From positions 1 through 6,640 of the forward strand of contig JAATGD010000188.1 of assembly GCA_015654965.1 (NCBI GenBank): a stretch of DNA of 6,640 nt, written 5' to 3'. Of this stretch, positions 1 through 5,223 are shown in pieces; positions within the stretch are counted from its first letter, which is position 1; each line of letters opens with the position of its first letter. A program made the translations under genes and the position numbers. The DNA comes from Hyphomicrobiales bacterium (GTDB lineage Bacteria > Pseudomonadota > Alphaproteobacteria > Rhizobiales > Rhizobiaceae). Below the pieces are notes generated by a model. It was not told the DNA's origin. It saw only the letters and a program-made list of their open reading frames with translations, and ran no database searches.

Positions 1-1
1 C

Positions 2-589
2 ATCAGCCTTGTCACTGGCCGCATCGGCTGGGCGACGATCAATTTCGGCCTTCTCACATGGGGACCGAGCTATCTTGCGCAGGCACGCGGCTTCAACCTC
101 AAGGAAATGGGCGGCGCAACCTTTGTCATCTTCCTTGCCGGCATGTTCGGCTCGATTGCCAGCGGTTTCATTGCCGACAAATTTCTGGCGGCAGGTTTCA
201 GGCGCTCAATCGTCTATAAAGTACTTCTGGGCATTACCGGCCTCGGCGTTGCTGTCACTTTCATCGCCCCTCCTCATGTCAGCAATCCGATCATCGCGGT
301 CATGCTGTTGTCAGTCACGCTGTTCCTGCTGTATTTCGGCAGCCTCTACTGGAGCCTGCCAGCCATTCTCGCACCCAAAAGCCGAGTCGGCATCGTTGGC
401 GGCACGATGAACTTTGCCGGGAGCGTCAGCGGTATTATCGTTCCCATCCTCGCCGGTTTCATCCTGCAATGGACGGGCGGCTCTTATGGAGCAGTGCTCG
501 GCTTTTTTGCTGGCTGCGCAATCGTCTATGTGCTTGCAACAATCATGATCGACTTCAATGAAGGCGATGTGCAACGGAAAGGTGTTTAA
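2..589 (+). CDS. MFS permease, C-terminal half (partial; anion:cation symporter-like)
   Basis: This is the 3' part of a major facilitator superfamily permease in the inner membrane. The reading frame is open from the window edge, so the N-terminal half lies outside. The visible 195 residues hold about six hydrophobic segments, which fits TM7-TM12 of a 12-TM carrier. A loop with the pattern GFIADKFLAAGFRR resembles the basic MFS motif between TM8 and TM9. The stretches LYWSLPAILAPKSRVG and GGTMNFAGSVSGIIVPI are typical of the ACS family (galactonate, glucarate, hexuronate and phthalate carriers). The gene ends directly against the next gene, so the two are almost certainly co-transcribed. A sugar-acid or aromatic-acid substrate is inferred from the family and from the neighbouring lactonase-like hydrolase. 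MFS membership is secure, but the subfamily is probable and the substrate unknown. Confidence 0.88.
   Translation: MSLVTGRIGWATINFGLLTWGPSYLAQARGFNLKEMGGATFVIFLAGMFGSIASGFIADKFLAAGFRRSIVYKVLLGITGLGVAVTFIAPPHVSNPIIAVMLLSVTLFLLYFGSLYWSLPAILAPKSRVGIVGGTMNFAGSVSGIIVPILAGFILQWTGGSYGAVLGFFAGCAIVYVLATIMIDFNEGDVQRKGV
576..582 (+). promoter_or_regulatory. Ribosome binding site fixing the TTG start of the hydrolase
   Basis: The purine run GGAAAGG lies inside the last codons of the permease gene, 7 nt before the TTG at 590. No in-frame ATG, GTG or TTG with better support is seen before the conserved HxH motif. TTG 590 gives the N-terminal length expected for the family, so this site decides the start. 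Confidence 0.6.
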
Positions 590-1528
590 TTGAAAAAGTT
601 TCCGCTCTGGGACGGCGCCATCGTCGATGCGCATCAGCATTTCTGGGATCCGTTTGCCAATGACCATCCATGGCTGAAGCCGGACGCCAGCATCCCATTC
701 CGCTACGGCGATTACAGCGCCATTAAAAAGCGCTATCTGCCAGATGCCTATCTTCAAGACGCGGCAGGCCACAATGTCGTTCAAAGCATCTATATTGAAA
801 CCGAATGGGACCCATCGGATCCCATTGGGGAGACACGCTATGCAACGAAGGTGGCGCAAGAGTTCGGCCTGCCCAACGCAATCGTTGCGCAAGCATGGCT
901 CGACCGGGGCGATGTCGCAGAGGTGCTGAGCGGACAGGCATCGTTCGATCTCGTGCGCAGCATACGCCACAAGCCCGGCGGCGCGCAAAGCGCCGACAAG
1001 GCTGCTGGTTACAAGACGCTGATGAGCGATGAGACCTGGCGGCAAGGCTATGCTCTTCTCGAACGACATGGGCTGAATTTCGACCTTCAGACCAATTGGT
1101 GGCATCTTGATGAAGCGATCCTTCTGGCACGGGATTTTCCTGCAACTACCATCATCCTCAACCATACCGGCCTGCCTTCGGACCGCTCGGAGGAAGGTAT
1201 CAAGGGCTGGCACAAGGCCATGGGCCGTCTTGCGGATATGCCCAATGTCGCCGTCAAAATATCGGGGATCGGCTTGAAAGGCCGTCCATGGACGGTGCAA
1301 GACAACGGCTATATCATCGCTGAAACCATCGCCATGTTCACACCTGATCGCGCGATGTTCGCCAGTAATTTCCCCGTCGATAGCCTTTGCGGCTCATTTG
1401 ATGACATCTATTCGGGTTTCAAACAGGTGGCAGCAAATTATCCGACCAGCGAGCAGGCAAAACTCTTTGCCGGGACGGCGCGCAAATATTATCGGCTGCC
1501 GCAGCCGAACACTGAGACGGCTGTATAA
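590..1528 (+). CDS. Amidohydrolase-2 family (COG3618) metal-dependent hydrolase/lactonase
   Basis: This is a predicted cytoplasmic TIM-barrel hydrolase of 312 residues, within the usual size of the family. Known relatives hydrolyse lactones: L-fuconolactone, L-rhamnonolactone, 2-pyrone-4,6-dicarboxylate and 4-sulfomuconolactone. Visible signatures are DAHQHFWDP with the H15-x-H17 pair near the N-terminus, SIRHKPGG (R126, H127), FDLQTNWWH (Q167), ILNHTGLP with conserved H192, and MFASNFPVD around residues 257-264. In many relatives the last motif reads SDWP, with Asp as a metal or catalytic ligand. Here the equivalent position appears to be Asn260, with Asp264 four residues on. Translation starts at a TTG immediately after the permease stop, so translational coupling is likely. 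The strong hairpin after the stop makes this the last gene of its unit. A lactonase working on what the MFS carrier imports is the best reading, but the substrate is not determined. Confidence 0.85.
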   Translation: MKKFPLWDGAIVDAHQHFWDPFANDHPWLKPDASIPFRYGDYSAIKKRYLPDAYLQDAAGHNVVQSIYIETEWDPSDPIGETRYATKVAQEFGLPNAIVAQAWLDRGDVAEVLSGQASFDLVRSIRHKPGGAQSADKAAGYKTLMSDETWRQGYALLERHGLNFDLQTNWWHLDEAILLARDFPATTIILNHTGLPSDRSEEGIKGWHKAMGRLADMPNVAVKISGIGLKGRPWTVQDNGYIIAETIAMFTPDRAMFASNFPVDSLCGSFDDIYSGFKQVAANYPTSEQAKLFAGTARKYYRLPQPNTETAV

Positions 1529-1541
1529 ACAAGCCGATACG

Positions 1542-1571
1542 GTGGCGGCAATCTGCGATTGCCGCCACTTT
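1542..1571 (+). terminator. Rho-independent-type terminator after the hydrolase gene
   Basis: An uninterrupted 11-bp inverted repeat, GTGGCGGCAAT (1542-1552) and ATTGCCGCCAC (1558-1568), encloses a 5-nt loop, CTGCG. It begins 13 nt after the hydrolase stop and is followed by TTT. The stem is strong. The T run is short, so termination may be incomplete or factor-assisted. The other strand has no T run after the stem, so this acts for the + strand only. Confidence 0.75.
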
Positions 1572-1601
1572 GCAATCACTTCAAGGCTTTGCCAACCATC
1601 C

Positions 1602-1618
1602 ATTTTGAATACTTCAAA
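1602..1618. repeat. Inverted repeat TTTGAA-TAC-TTCAAA, first copy of a duplicated 13-mer
   Basis: Positions 1604-1609 and 1613-1618 form a perfect 6-bp inverted repeat around a 3-nt spacer, a layout compatible with a dimeric repressor site. The 13-mer ATTTTGAATACTT (1602-1614) recurs with one change (G for T) at 1754-1766, inside the candidate tctC promoter. An operator role is inferred only from these repeats. Confidence 0.3.
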
Positions 1619-1640
1619 TGCCCGACATATGCTGGCATTA

Positions 1641-1650
1641 CCCCCCCCCC
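1641..1650. repeat. Homopolymeric tract of ten C
   Basis: Ten consecutive C residues are followed by a pyrimidine-rich stretch (TCTCCCCTC). The tract lies in non-coding DNA, about 70 nt after the terminator and about 105 nt before the candidate -35 element. Long poly-C/G tracts are prone to slipped-strand length change. At this distance from the promoter a regulatory effect is possible but not shown. Confidence 0.9.
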
Positions 1651-1742
1651 TCTCCCCTCATCTTCCATCACCTTCCAGTCAATGGATCTGGACAGCTGCA
1701 TGAGCGCGTCTTTTGCTCGAATATCTTTCCGTCCGCATTATT

Positions 1743-1752
1743 TTGTATACAG
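1743..1752. promoter_or_regulatory. Candidate GntR/FadR-type operator (TGTATACA palindrome)
   Basis: The perfect 8-bp palindrome TGTATACA (1744-1751) sits in an AT-rich context, TTTTGTATACAGAA. FadR-subfamily GntR regulators typically bind short palindromes of the form T-x-GT-xxx-AC-x-A, and such regulators often control sugar-acid and carboxylate operons. The site lies just upstream of the candidate -35 element of the tctC unit, where an operator would be expected. The regulator itself is not in the window, so assignment to this family is an inference. Confidence 0.35.
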
Positions 1753-1753
1753 A

Positions 1754-1766
1754 ATTTTGAAGACTT
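1754..1766. repeat. Second copy of the 13-mer ATTTTGAA(G)ACTT
   Basis: This 13-mer matches 1602-1614 at 12 of 13 positions and overlaps the candidate -35 region (TTGAAG at 1757-1762). Two copies 152 bp apart on either side of the poly-C tract could be paired binding sites, or could be chance in AT-rich sequence. Confidence 0.35.
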
Positions 1767-1786
1767 GATGTCACGACACATATATC
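1757..1786 (+). promoter_or_regulatory. Candidate sigma-70-type promoter for the tctCBA unit
   Basis: TTGAAG (1757-1762) could serve as a -35 element, and TATATC (1781-1786), 18 nt on, as a -10 element. CATATA (1779-1784) with a 16-nt spacer is an alternative. It is the best-looking promoter between the upstream terminator and tctC, and the palindromes around it support a control function. Transcription from here would give a leader of roughly 295 nt before tctC. No nearer promoter was recognised, but alphaproteobacterial promoters are weakly conserved, so confidence is low. Confidence 0.3.
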
Positions 1787-1813
1787 CTATGAATTTCAGG
1801 GATGGAGGAAATC

Positions 1814-2026
1814 ATGGATAGAGGCGAATGCCAGATTTGGGGCGATCTCGTATTGGCCGCGGGCAATCATGCGAGCGATTGCCACCGCATCCGTAAGGGT
1901 TGGGACATCCAGCCTGCCTCCTCCCCTCTTCAACACAGGACAAAACCACAAGCCGCCCATTGGTGGAGCGTGGCTTGCTGGTTCAATTTTCATCGCGCAG
2001 CGGGAGTACGACTCACGACTGCCTGA
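1814..2026 (+). CDS. Doubtful small leader ORF (70 codons)
   Basis: An ATG at 1814 follows a good ribosome binding site (GGAGGAA, 1804-1810) just downstream of the candidate promoter. The ORF ends 63 nt before tctC. The predicted peptide is unlike a normal protein: it is rich in Trp, His and Cys, has no recognisable domain, no signal peptide and no membrane segment. The ribosome binding site is the main argument in favour. It could be a short leader peptide, a decayed gene start, or nothing. The opposite strand is also open here (1796-2032, 78 residues), so open frames in this stretch are not by themselves evidence of coding. Confidence 0.2.
   Translation: MDRGECQIWGDLVLAAGNHASDCHRIRKGWDIQPASSPLQHRTKPQAAHWWSVACWFNFHRAAGVRLTTA
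1862..1883 (+). promoter_or_regulatory. Leader hairpin 1 upstream of tctC
   Basis: GGCAATC (1862-1868) and GATTGCC (1877-1883) form a perfect 7-bp stem with an 8-nt loop. A few further pairs are possible outside it with bulges (GCG at 1859-1861 with bases near 1885-1888). No T run follows, so it is not a terminator. It would lie within the tctC 5' leader if the promoter near 1757-1786 is used. Confidence 0.45.
1944..1983 (+). promoter_or_regulatory. Leader hairpin 2, extended imperfect palindrome upstream of tctC
   Basis: A 40-nt segment can fold into one long stem. AACCA (1944-1948) pairs with TGGTT (1979-1983). CAAGCCGC (1949-1956) pairs with GTGGCTTG (1970-1977), including one G-T wobble. 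CCA (1957-1959) pairs with TGG (1964-1966) around a TTGG loop. Bulges are C1978 and A1967-C1969. That makes about 16 pairs with no U run after it. It could be a structured leader element or a copy of a dispersed palindromic repeat, as Rhizobiales genomes carry several families of these. It ends about 106 nt before the tctC start. Confidence 0.5.
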
Positions 2027-2089
2027 AAGCACGTCAAAACAATCTGGCGCAGGGAGGCTTGTGCCTGTTTCATCTAACGGAGGAAAAAG

Positions 2090-3091
2090 ATGAAGGGTCT
2101 ATCGATAGGAATAATTGTTGCCGCCACATTGTCCGTGTCCACGTCCATGTCCGGACAGGCATGGGCTTTTGAACCAAACCGCCCGGTGGAGTTCGTGGTT
2201 GCATCCGGCCCCGGTGGCGGCACCGATAATTTCGCCCGTACGATTCAGGCCATCATCACCAAGCACACGCTGATGAATCAGTCGATGGTCGTGCTCAACA
2301 AGGGCGGCGGCAGTGGCGCAGAAGCCTTTCTCTATGCGCGCAAGAACAAGGGCGATGCCAACAAGCTCTATTTCGGCACCAACAACGCCTATCTCCTGCC
2401 ACATGTTGCAAAACTTGCCTATTCCATGAACGATCTCAAGCCCGTGGCAGCGCTCGCTTTCGACGAATTCCTGCTCTGGGTCAAGGGCGATTCCCCTTAC
2501 ACAAAACCGACCGATCTGGTGGATGCGGCAAAGGCAGCCCCCAACACCATCGCCTTTGCTGGCAGCCAGTCCAAGGATACTGATGAAACGCTGGTCGCGC
2601 TGATCGAGCAGACAACAGACACCAAATTCAAATACCTGCCATTTAATGGCGGCGGCGAAGCGGGTGTTCAGCTTGCAGGCGGCCATGTGGCTGCAAACGT
2701 CAACAATCCCAACGAGAATATCGGCCAGTGGCAGGCAGGCGCGGTGAAGCCCTTATGCGTGTTCTCAGACAAGCCGATGGCGAAAAGCGATCCGGTTCAT
2801 GACGGCAAGGGCTGGGGCGATATTCCGACCTGCGTTTCCTCCGGCATCAACATTCCGTCCTACAAGATGCCCCGTACGGTCTGGACCGCGGCTGGCACCC
2901 CCGATGATGCCGTCACCTATTATGCCGACGTTCTCAAAAAGGTCAGCGAAACGCCTGAATGGGCTGAATATATCCGCAAGAGTTCACAGACGGGAGATTT
3001 TCTCGCAGGCCAGGCCTTGCAGGATTTCATCACCTCCAACGAACAAAGCACCGTCAACGTCTTCAAGGCTGAAGGCTGGACCGCTCAGTAA
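2090..3091 (+). CDS. tctC: TctC, periplasmic solute-binding protein of a tripartite tricarboxylate transporter
   Basis: This is the extracytoplasmic receptor of a TTT system (Bug family). It captures a carboxylated solute in the periplasm and delivers it to TctAB. The 333-residue length is typical. Residues 1-26 form a signal peptide with a short basic start, a hydrophobic core and the cleavage sequence AWA before F27. There is no lipobox Cys, so the product should be soluble. The mature start runs into PVEFVVASGPGGGTDNFAR, which matches the Bug-family PGGGxDxxAR ligand-loop signature (D46). NGGGEAGVQLAGGHV is the second expected glycine-rich segment, and the C-terminal helix region ending in FKAEGW is also family-like. 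A strong GGAGGA site (2079-2084) precedes ATG 2090. TTT substrates range from citrate to aromatic acids, and this one cannot be told from sequence. Confidence 0.93.
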   Translation: MKGLSIGIIVAATLSVSTSMSGQAWAFEPNRPVEFVVASGPGGGTDNFARTIQAIITKHTLMNQSMVVLNKGGGSGAEAFLYARKNKGDANKLYFGTNNAYLLPHVAKLAYSMNDLKPVAALAFDEFLLWVKGDSPYTKPTDLVDAAKAAPNTIAFAGSQSKDTDETLVALIEQTTDTKFKYLPFNGGGEAGVQLAGGHVAANVNNPNENIGQWQAGAVKPLCVFSDKPMAKSDPVHDGKGWGDIPTCVSSGINIPSYKMPRTVWTAAGTPDDAVTYYADVLKKVSETPEWAEYIRKSSQTGDFLAGQALQDFITSNEQSTVNVFKAEGWTAQ

Positions 3092-3111
3092 CCTCTTGCA
3101 TCAATGTGTCA

Positions 3112-3137
3112 AGGACCCGGATTGATTGCCGGGTTCT
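3112..3137 (+). promoter_or_regulatory. Intercistronic hairpin between tctC and tctB
   Basis: A 9-bp stem joins AGGACCCGG (3112-3120) to CCGGGTTCT (3129-3137), with one G-T wobble and an 8-nt loop, ATTGATTG. It starts 20 nt after the tctC stop and ends 21 nt before the tctB start. No T run follows. A stem in this place commonly protects the upstream mRNA from 3' exonucleases, or partly reduces downstream expression. Either would raise the binding protein above the membrane subunits. That role is an inference from position. Confidence 0.6.
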
Positions 3138-3158
3138 ACCCGTTGAAGGAAATCGATC

Positions 3159-3653
3159 ATGCGTATCAAGCGACTCCATATGGAGATTGCCACCGCTCTG
3201 ACCCTGGCCGCGGTCGGCGCGCTGGGTGCTACGGGCGCCCTTGAACTTGGCGTCAACTGGAGTGAATCTGGTCCAAAGCCGGGCTATTTTCCCTTTTATG
3301 TCGGCATAATCATGATCATCGCCTCGCTCGCCAGCGTAGTGCAGACCATTGTGCGCATGAGAATGGGCAGCGAAGAGATGCGCGAGACGTTCCTTGAACC
3401 GGAACAAACGCGCAGGGTCGTTTCCTTCCTTTTGCCCATGACTGTATTCGTTATCTTAACGGTCTTTCTCGGCATCTATATCGGCGCCGCCCTTTACCTC
3501 TTCTACGTCGCCTGGCGAAACGGTGGCTACAAGCCATGGACCGCCATCCTGATTGGCGTTGTCTTCTCCATCGCGCTTTATTTCGTTTTTGAAAAAGCGT
3601 TCCAGGTGCCTCTGCATAAAGGCCCGATTGAAGAAATGCTTGGCATTTACTAA
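3159..3653 (+). CDS. tctB: TctB, small membrane subunit of the tripartite tricarboxylate transporter
   Basis: This 164-residue inner-membrane protein (TctB/DUF1468 family) partners TctA. Hydrophobic segments lie at about residues 8-30, 46-66, 87-118 (long, with possible interruption) and 126-146, consistent with the usual four to five membrane passes. GPKPGYFPFYVGIIMI (residues 38-53) matches the family's GPGxFP-type signature at the start of the second segment, and the C-terminal VPLHKGPIEEMLG corresponds to the conserved end of TctB. ATG 3159 has AAGGA 8 nt upstream. It lies 67 nt after tctC and 17 nt before tctA, so all three are one unit. TctB sequences diverge greatly, so the context adds much of the certainty. 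Confidence 0.9.
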   Translation: MRIKRLHMEIATALTLAAVGALGATGALELGVNWSESGPKPGYFPFYVGIIMIIASLASVVQTIVRMRMGSEEMRETFLEPEQTRRVVSFLLPMTVFVILTVFLGIYIGAALYLFYVAWRNGGYKPWTAILIGVVFSIALYFVFEKAFQVPLHKGPIEEMLGIY

Positions 3654-3670
3654 GCATCGGGAGCTTGATC

Positions 3671-5185
3671 ATGGAAAATTTTGAACTGCTTATGGGTGGG
3701 TTCGGTACGGCCCTGACGCCGATGCACATCATGCTGATGGTCGTGGGCGTGCTGCTGGGATTGATTGTCGGCGTTCTCCCCGGTCTTGGCGCGCCCAATG
3801 GCGTGTCGCTGCTCATTCCGCTCACTTTCACGATGGACCCGGTTTCAGCGATCATCCTGCTGGCGTCCATGTATTGGGGCGCGCTGTTTGGCGGCTCCAC
3901 AACATCGATCCTCTTCAATATTCCCGGCGAGCCAAGCTCGGTGGCTACGACCTTTGACGGTTACCCCATGGCCCGATCGGGACAATCGACACGTGCTCTG
4001 ACACTTGCTTTCGTCTCCGCAGGCATTGGCGCCTTTGTTGGCATCGTCGTTATCACGCTTTTGTCCAGCTGGGCCGCACGTTTCGCGCTTCGTTTTGGTG
4101 CCGCTGAATATTTTGCCGTTTATTTTCTCGCCTTCTGCGCCTTCATTGGCATGGGCAGCGCCGCACCGATCAAGACCGCCATCTCCTTGAGCTTCGGCCT
4201 GCTTCTTTCGACCGTGGGCATGGATACCGTCACCGGATCGTTGCGGCTGACATTCGGTTTTGAATTGCTCCTGAGCGGTATCAGCTTCCTCGTCGTGGTC
4301 ATCGGCCTGTTCGGTATTGGTGAATTGCTGGCAACGGTACAGGACGGAATGAAATTCCGTGGGGTCGCTTCGCGCATTGATCCGCGTGATGTCTTTAAAA
4401 CCATGCTGGAAATCCCGCGCTATATCACCACCATCATCCGCTCGTCAGCGGTTGGCATCTGGATGGGCATCACTCCCGGAGGACCTACGGCTGCCTCCTT
4501 CATGAGCTATGGTCTTGCCCGTCAATGGTCGAAACCCGGTGAAAAATTCGGAACAGGACGCCCGGAAGGCATTATCGCACCCGAAACCGCCGATCACTCC
4601 GCAGGCACTTGCGCCATGCTGCCCATGCTGGCGCTTGGCGTCCCCAGCTCCGCCACCGCAGCGGTGATGATGGGCGGGTTGATGATCTGGGGCCTGACAC
4701 CGGGACCCATGCTCTTCACCAATCAGCCGGATTTTGTCTGGGGCCTGATTGCCAGCATGTATATCGCCAATTTCGTTGGCGTCATTCTGGTCCTGCTAAC
4801 GGTGCCTTTCTTCGCAGCCCTGCTGCACATTCCCTTTGCCATCATCGGCCCGATGATCGTCACCATCTGCTTTGTCGGTGCCTATACGGTCGCAAACTCG
4901 ACTTTCGATCTGTGGCTTGTGCTCATCTTCGGTCTGGTCGGCTTCATCTTCAACAAGCTGGATTTCCCGCTGGCCCCCTTGGTTCTCGCCATGGTTCTGG
5001 GCAGCAAGGCTGAAAGCTCGTTCCACCAGTCGATGATTGCTTCCGATGGTTCTCTGGGCATTTTCTTTTCAAACTATCTGGTCGGTTCGATCATGAGCAT
5101 CGCGCTCGCGCTCCTCATCATACCGCAGACACTGAAAGTCCTGCGCTATGCCAGAACCCATAAGGGGGCAAGCTCGGCTGCATAA
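3671..5185 (+). CDS. tctA: TctA, large membrane subunit of the tripartite tricarboxylate transporter
   Basis: This is the transport channel subunit of the TTT system: 504 residues, about 10-12 membrane segments, and the length usual for TctA. It carries the two family repeat signatures. In the first half these are GVLPGLGAPNG (residues 34-44) and PGEPSSVATTFDGYP (85-99). In the second half they are GITPGGPTAASF (from 266), EGIIAPETADHSAG, LGVPSSATAAVMMGG and GLTPGPMLF. Uptake is driven by an ion gradient, since no ATPase is part of such systems. I place the start at ATG 3671, which has GGGAG (3659-3663) 7 nt upstream. A TTG two codons earlier (3665) is also open but lies only 1 nt from that site. 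The oxidoreductase gene follows 38 nt later, probably in the same transcript. Confidence 0.95.
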   Translation: MENFELLMGGFGTALTPMHIMLMVVGVLLGLIVGVLPGLGAPNGVSLLIPLTFTMDPVSAIILLASMYWGALFGGSTTSILFNIPGEPSSVATTFDGYPMARSGQSTRALTLAFVSAGIGAFVGIVVITLLSSWAARFALRFGAAEYFAVYFLAFCAFIGMGSAAPIKTAISLSFGLLLSTVGMDTVTGSLRLTFGFELLLSGISFLVVVIGLFGIGELLATVQDGMKFRGVASRIDPRDVFKTMLEIPRYITTIIRSSAVGIWMGITPGGPTAASFMSYGLARQWSKPGEKFGTGRPEGIIAPETADHSAGTCAMLPMLALGVPSSATAAVMMGGLMIWGLTPGPMLFTNQPDFVWGLIASMYIANFVGVILVLLTVPFFAALLHIPFAIIGPMIVTICFVGAYTVANSTFDLWLVLIFGLVGFIFNKLDFPLAPLVLAMVLGSKAESSFHQSMIASDGSLGIFFSNYLVGSIMSIALALLIIPQTLKVLRYARTHKGASSAA

Positions 5186-5223
5186 GCCGGGCTGCCATTT
5201 CAGTTGGATGAGGAGAGAGTGGA

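Larger units (their letters stand above)
1529..2089. other. 561-bp intergenic region between two transcription units
   Basis: No convincing protein gene is present here. From left to right the stretch holds the terminator of the hydrolase unit, a pyrimidine-rich segment with a run of ten C, an AT-rich candidate promoter with several small palindromes (about 1740-1791), and a roughly 300-nt leader with a weak 70-codon ORF and two hairpins. It ends in a strong AGGAGG-like site (2079-2084) for tctC. The AT-rich portion (about 1700-1800) contrasts with the GC-richer genes on both sides, as expected for a control region. No regulator gene is visible in the window. Confidence 0.7.

Noticed and set aside
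311..1300. 329-residue open frame on the minus strand across the permease end and hydrolase
   Set aside because: It spans two clearly coding + strand genes with family motifs. Its translation has no recognisable domain and is the usual antisense shadow of GC-rich codons.
1529..2089. CRISPR array, tRNA, IS element or known riboswitch
   Set aside because: There are no regularly spaced repeats, no tRNA cloverleaf, and no transposase frame or terminal inverted repeats. I could not find conserved boxes of common riboswitches such as cobalamin or glycine.
2099..2686. 195-residue minus-strand open frame inside tctC
   Set aside because: It lies wholly within tctC, is Cys/Gly rich without a domain, and has no supporting start signal. 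It is an antisense shadow.
3112..3137. Rho-independent terminator between tctC and tctB
   Set aside because: The stem is good but no T run follows, and tctB/tctA must be expressed with tctC, so it is described as an intercistronic hairpin instead.
3665..3673. TTG at 3665 as the tctA start
   Set aside because: It lies 1 nt from the GGGAG site. ATG 3671 has the proper 7-nt spacing and gives the usual TctA N-terminus.
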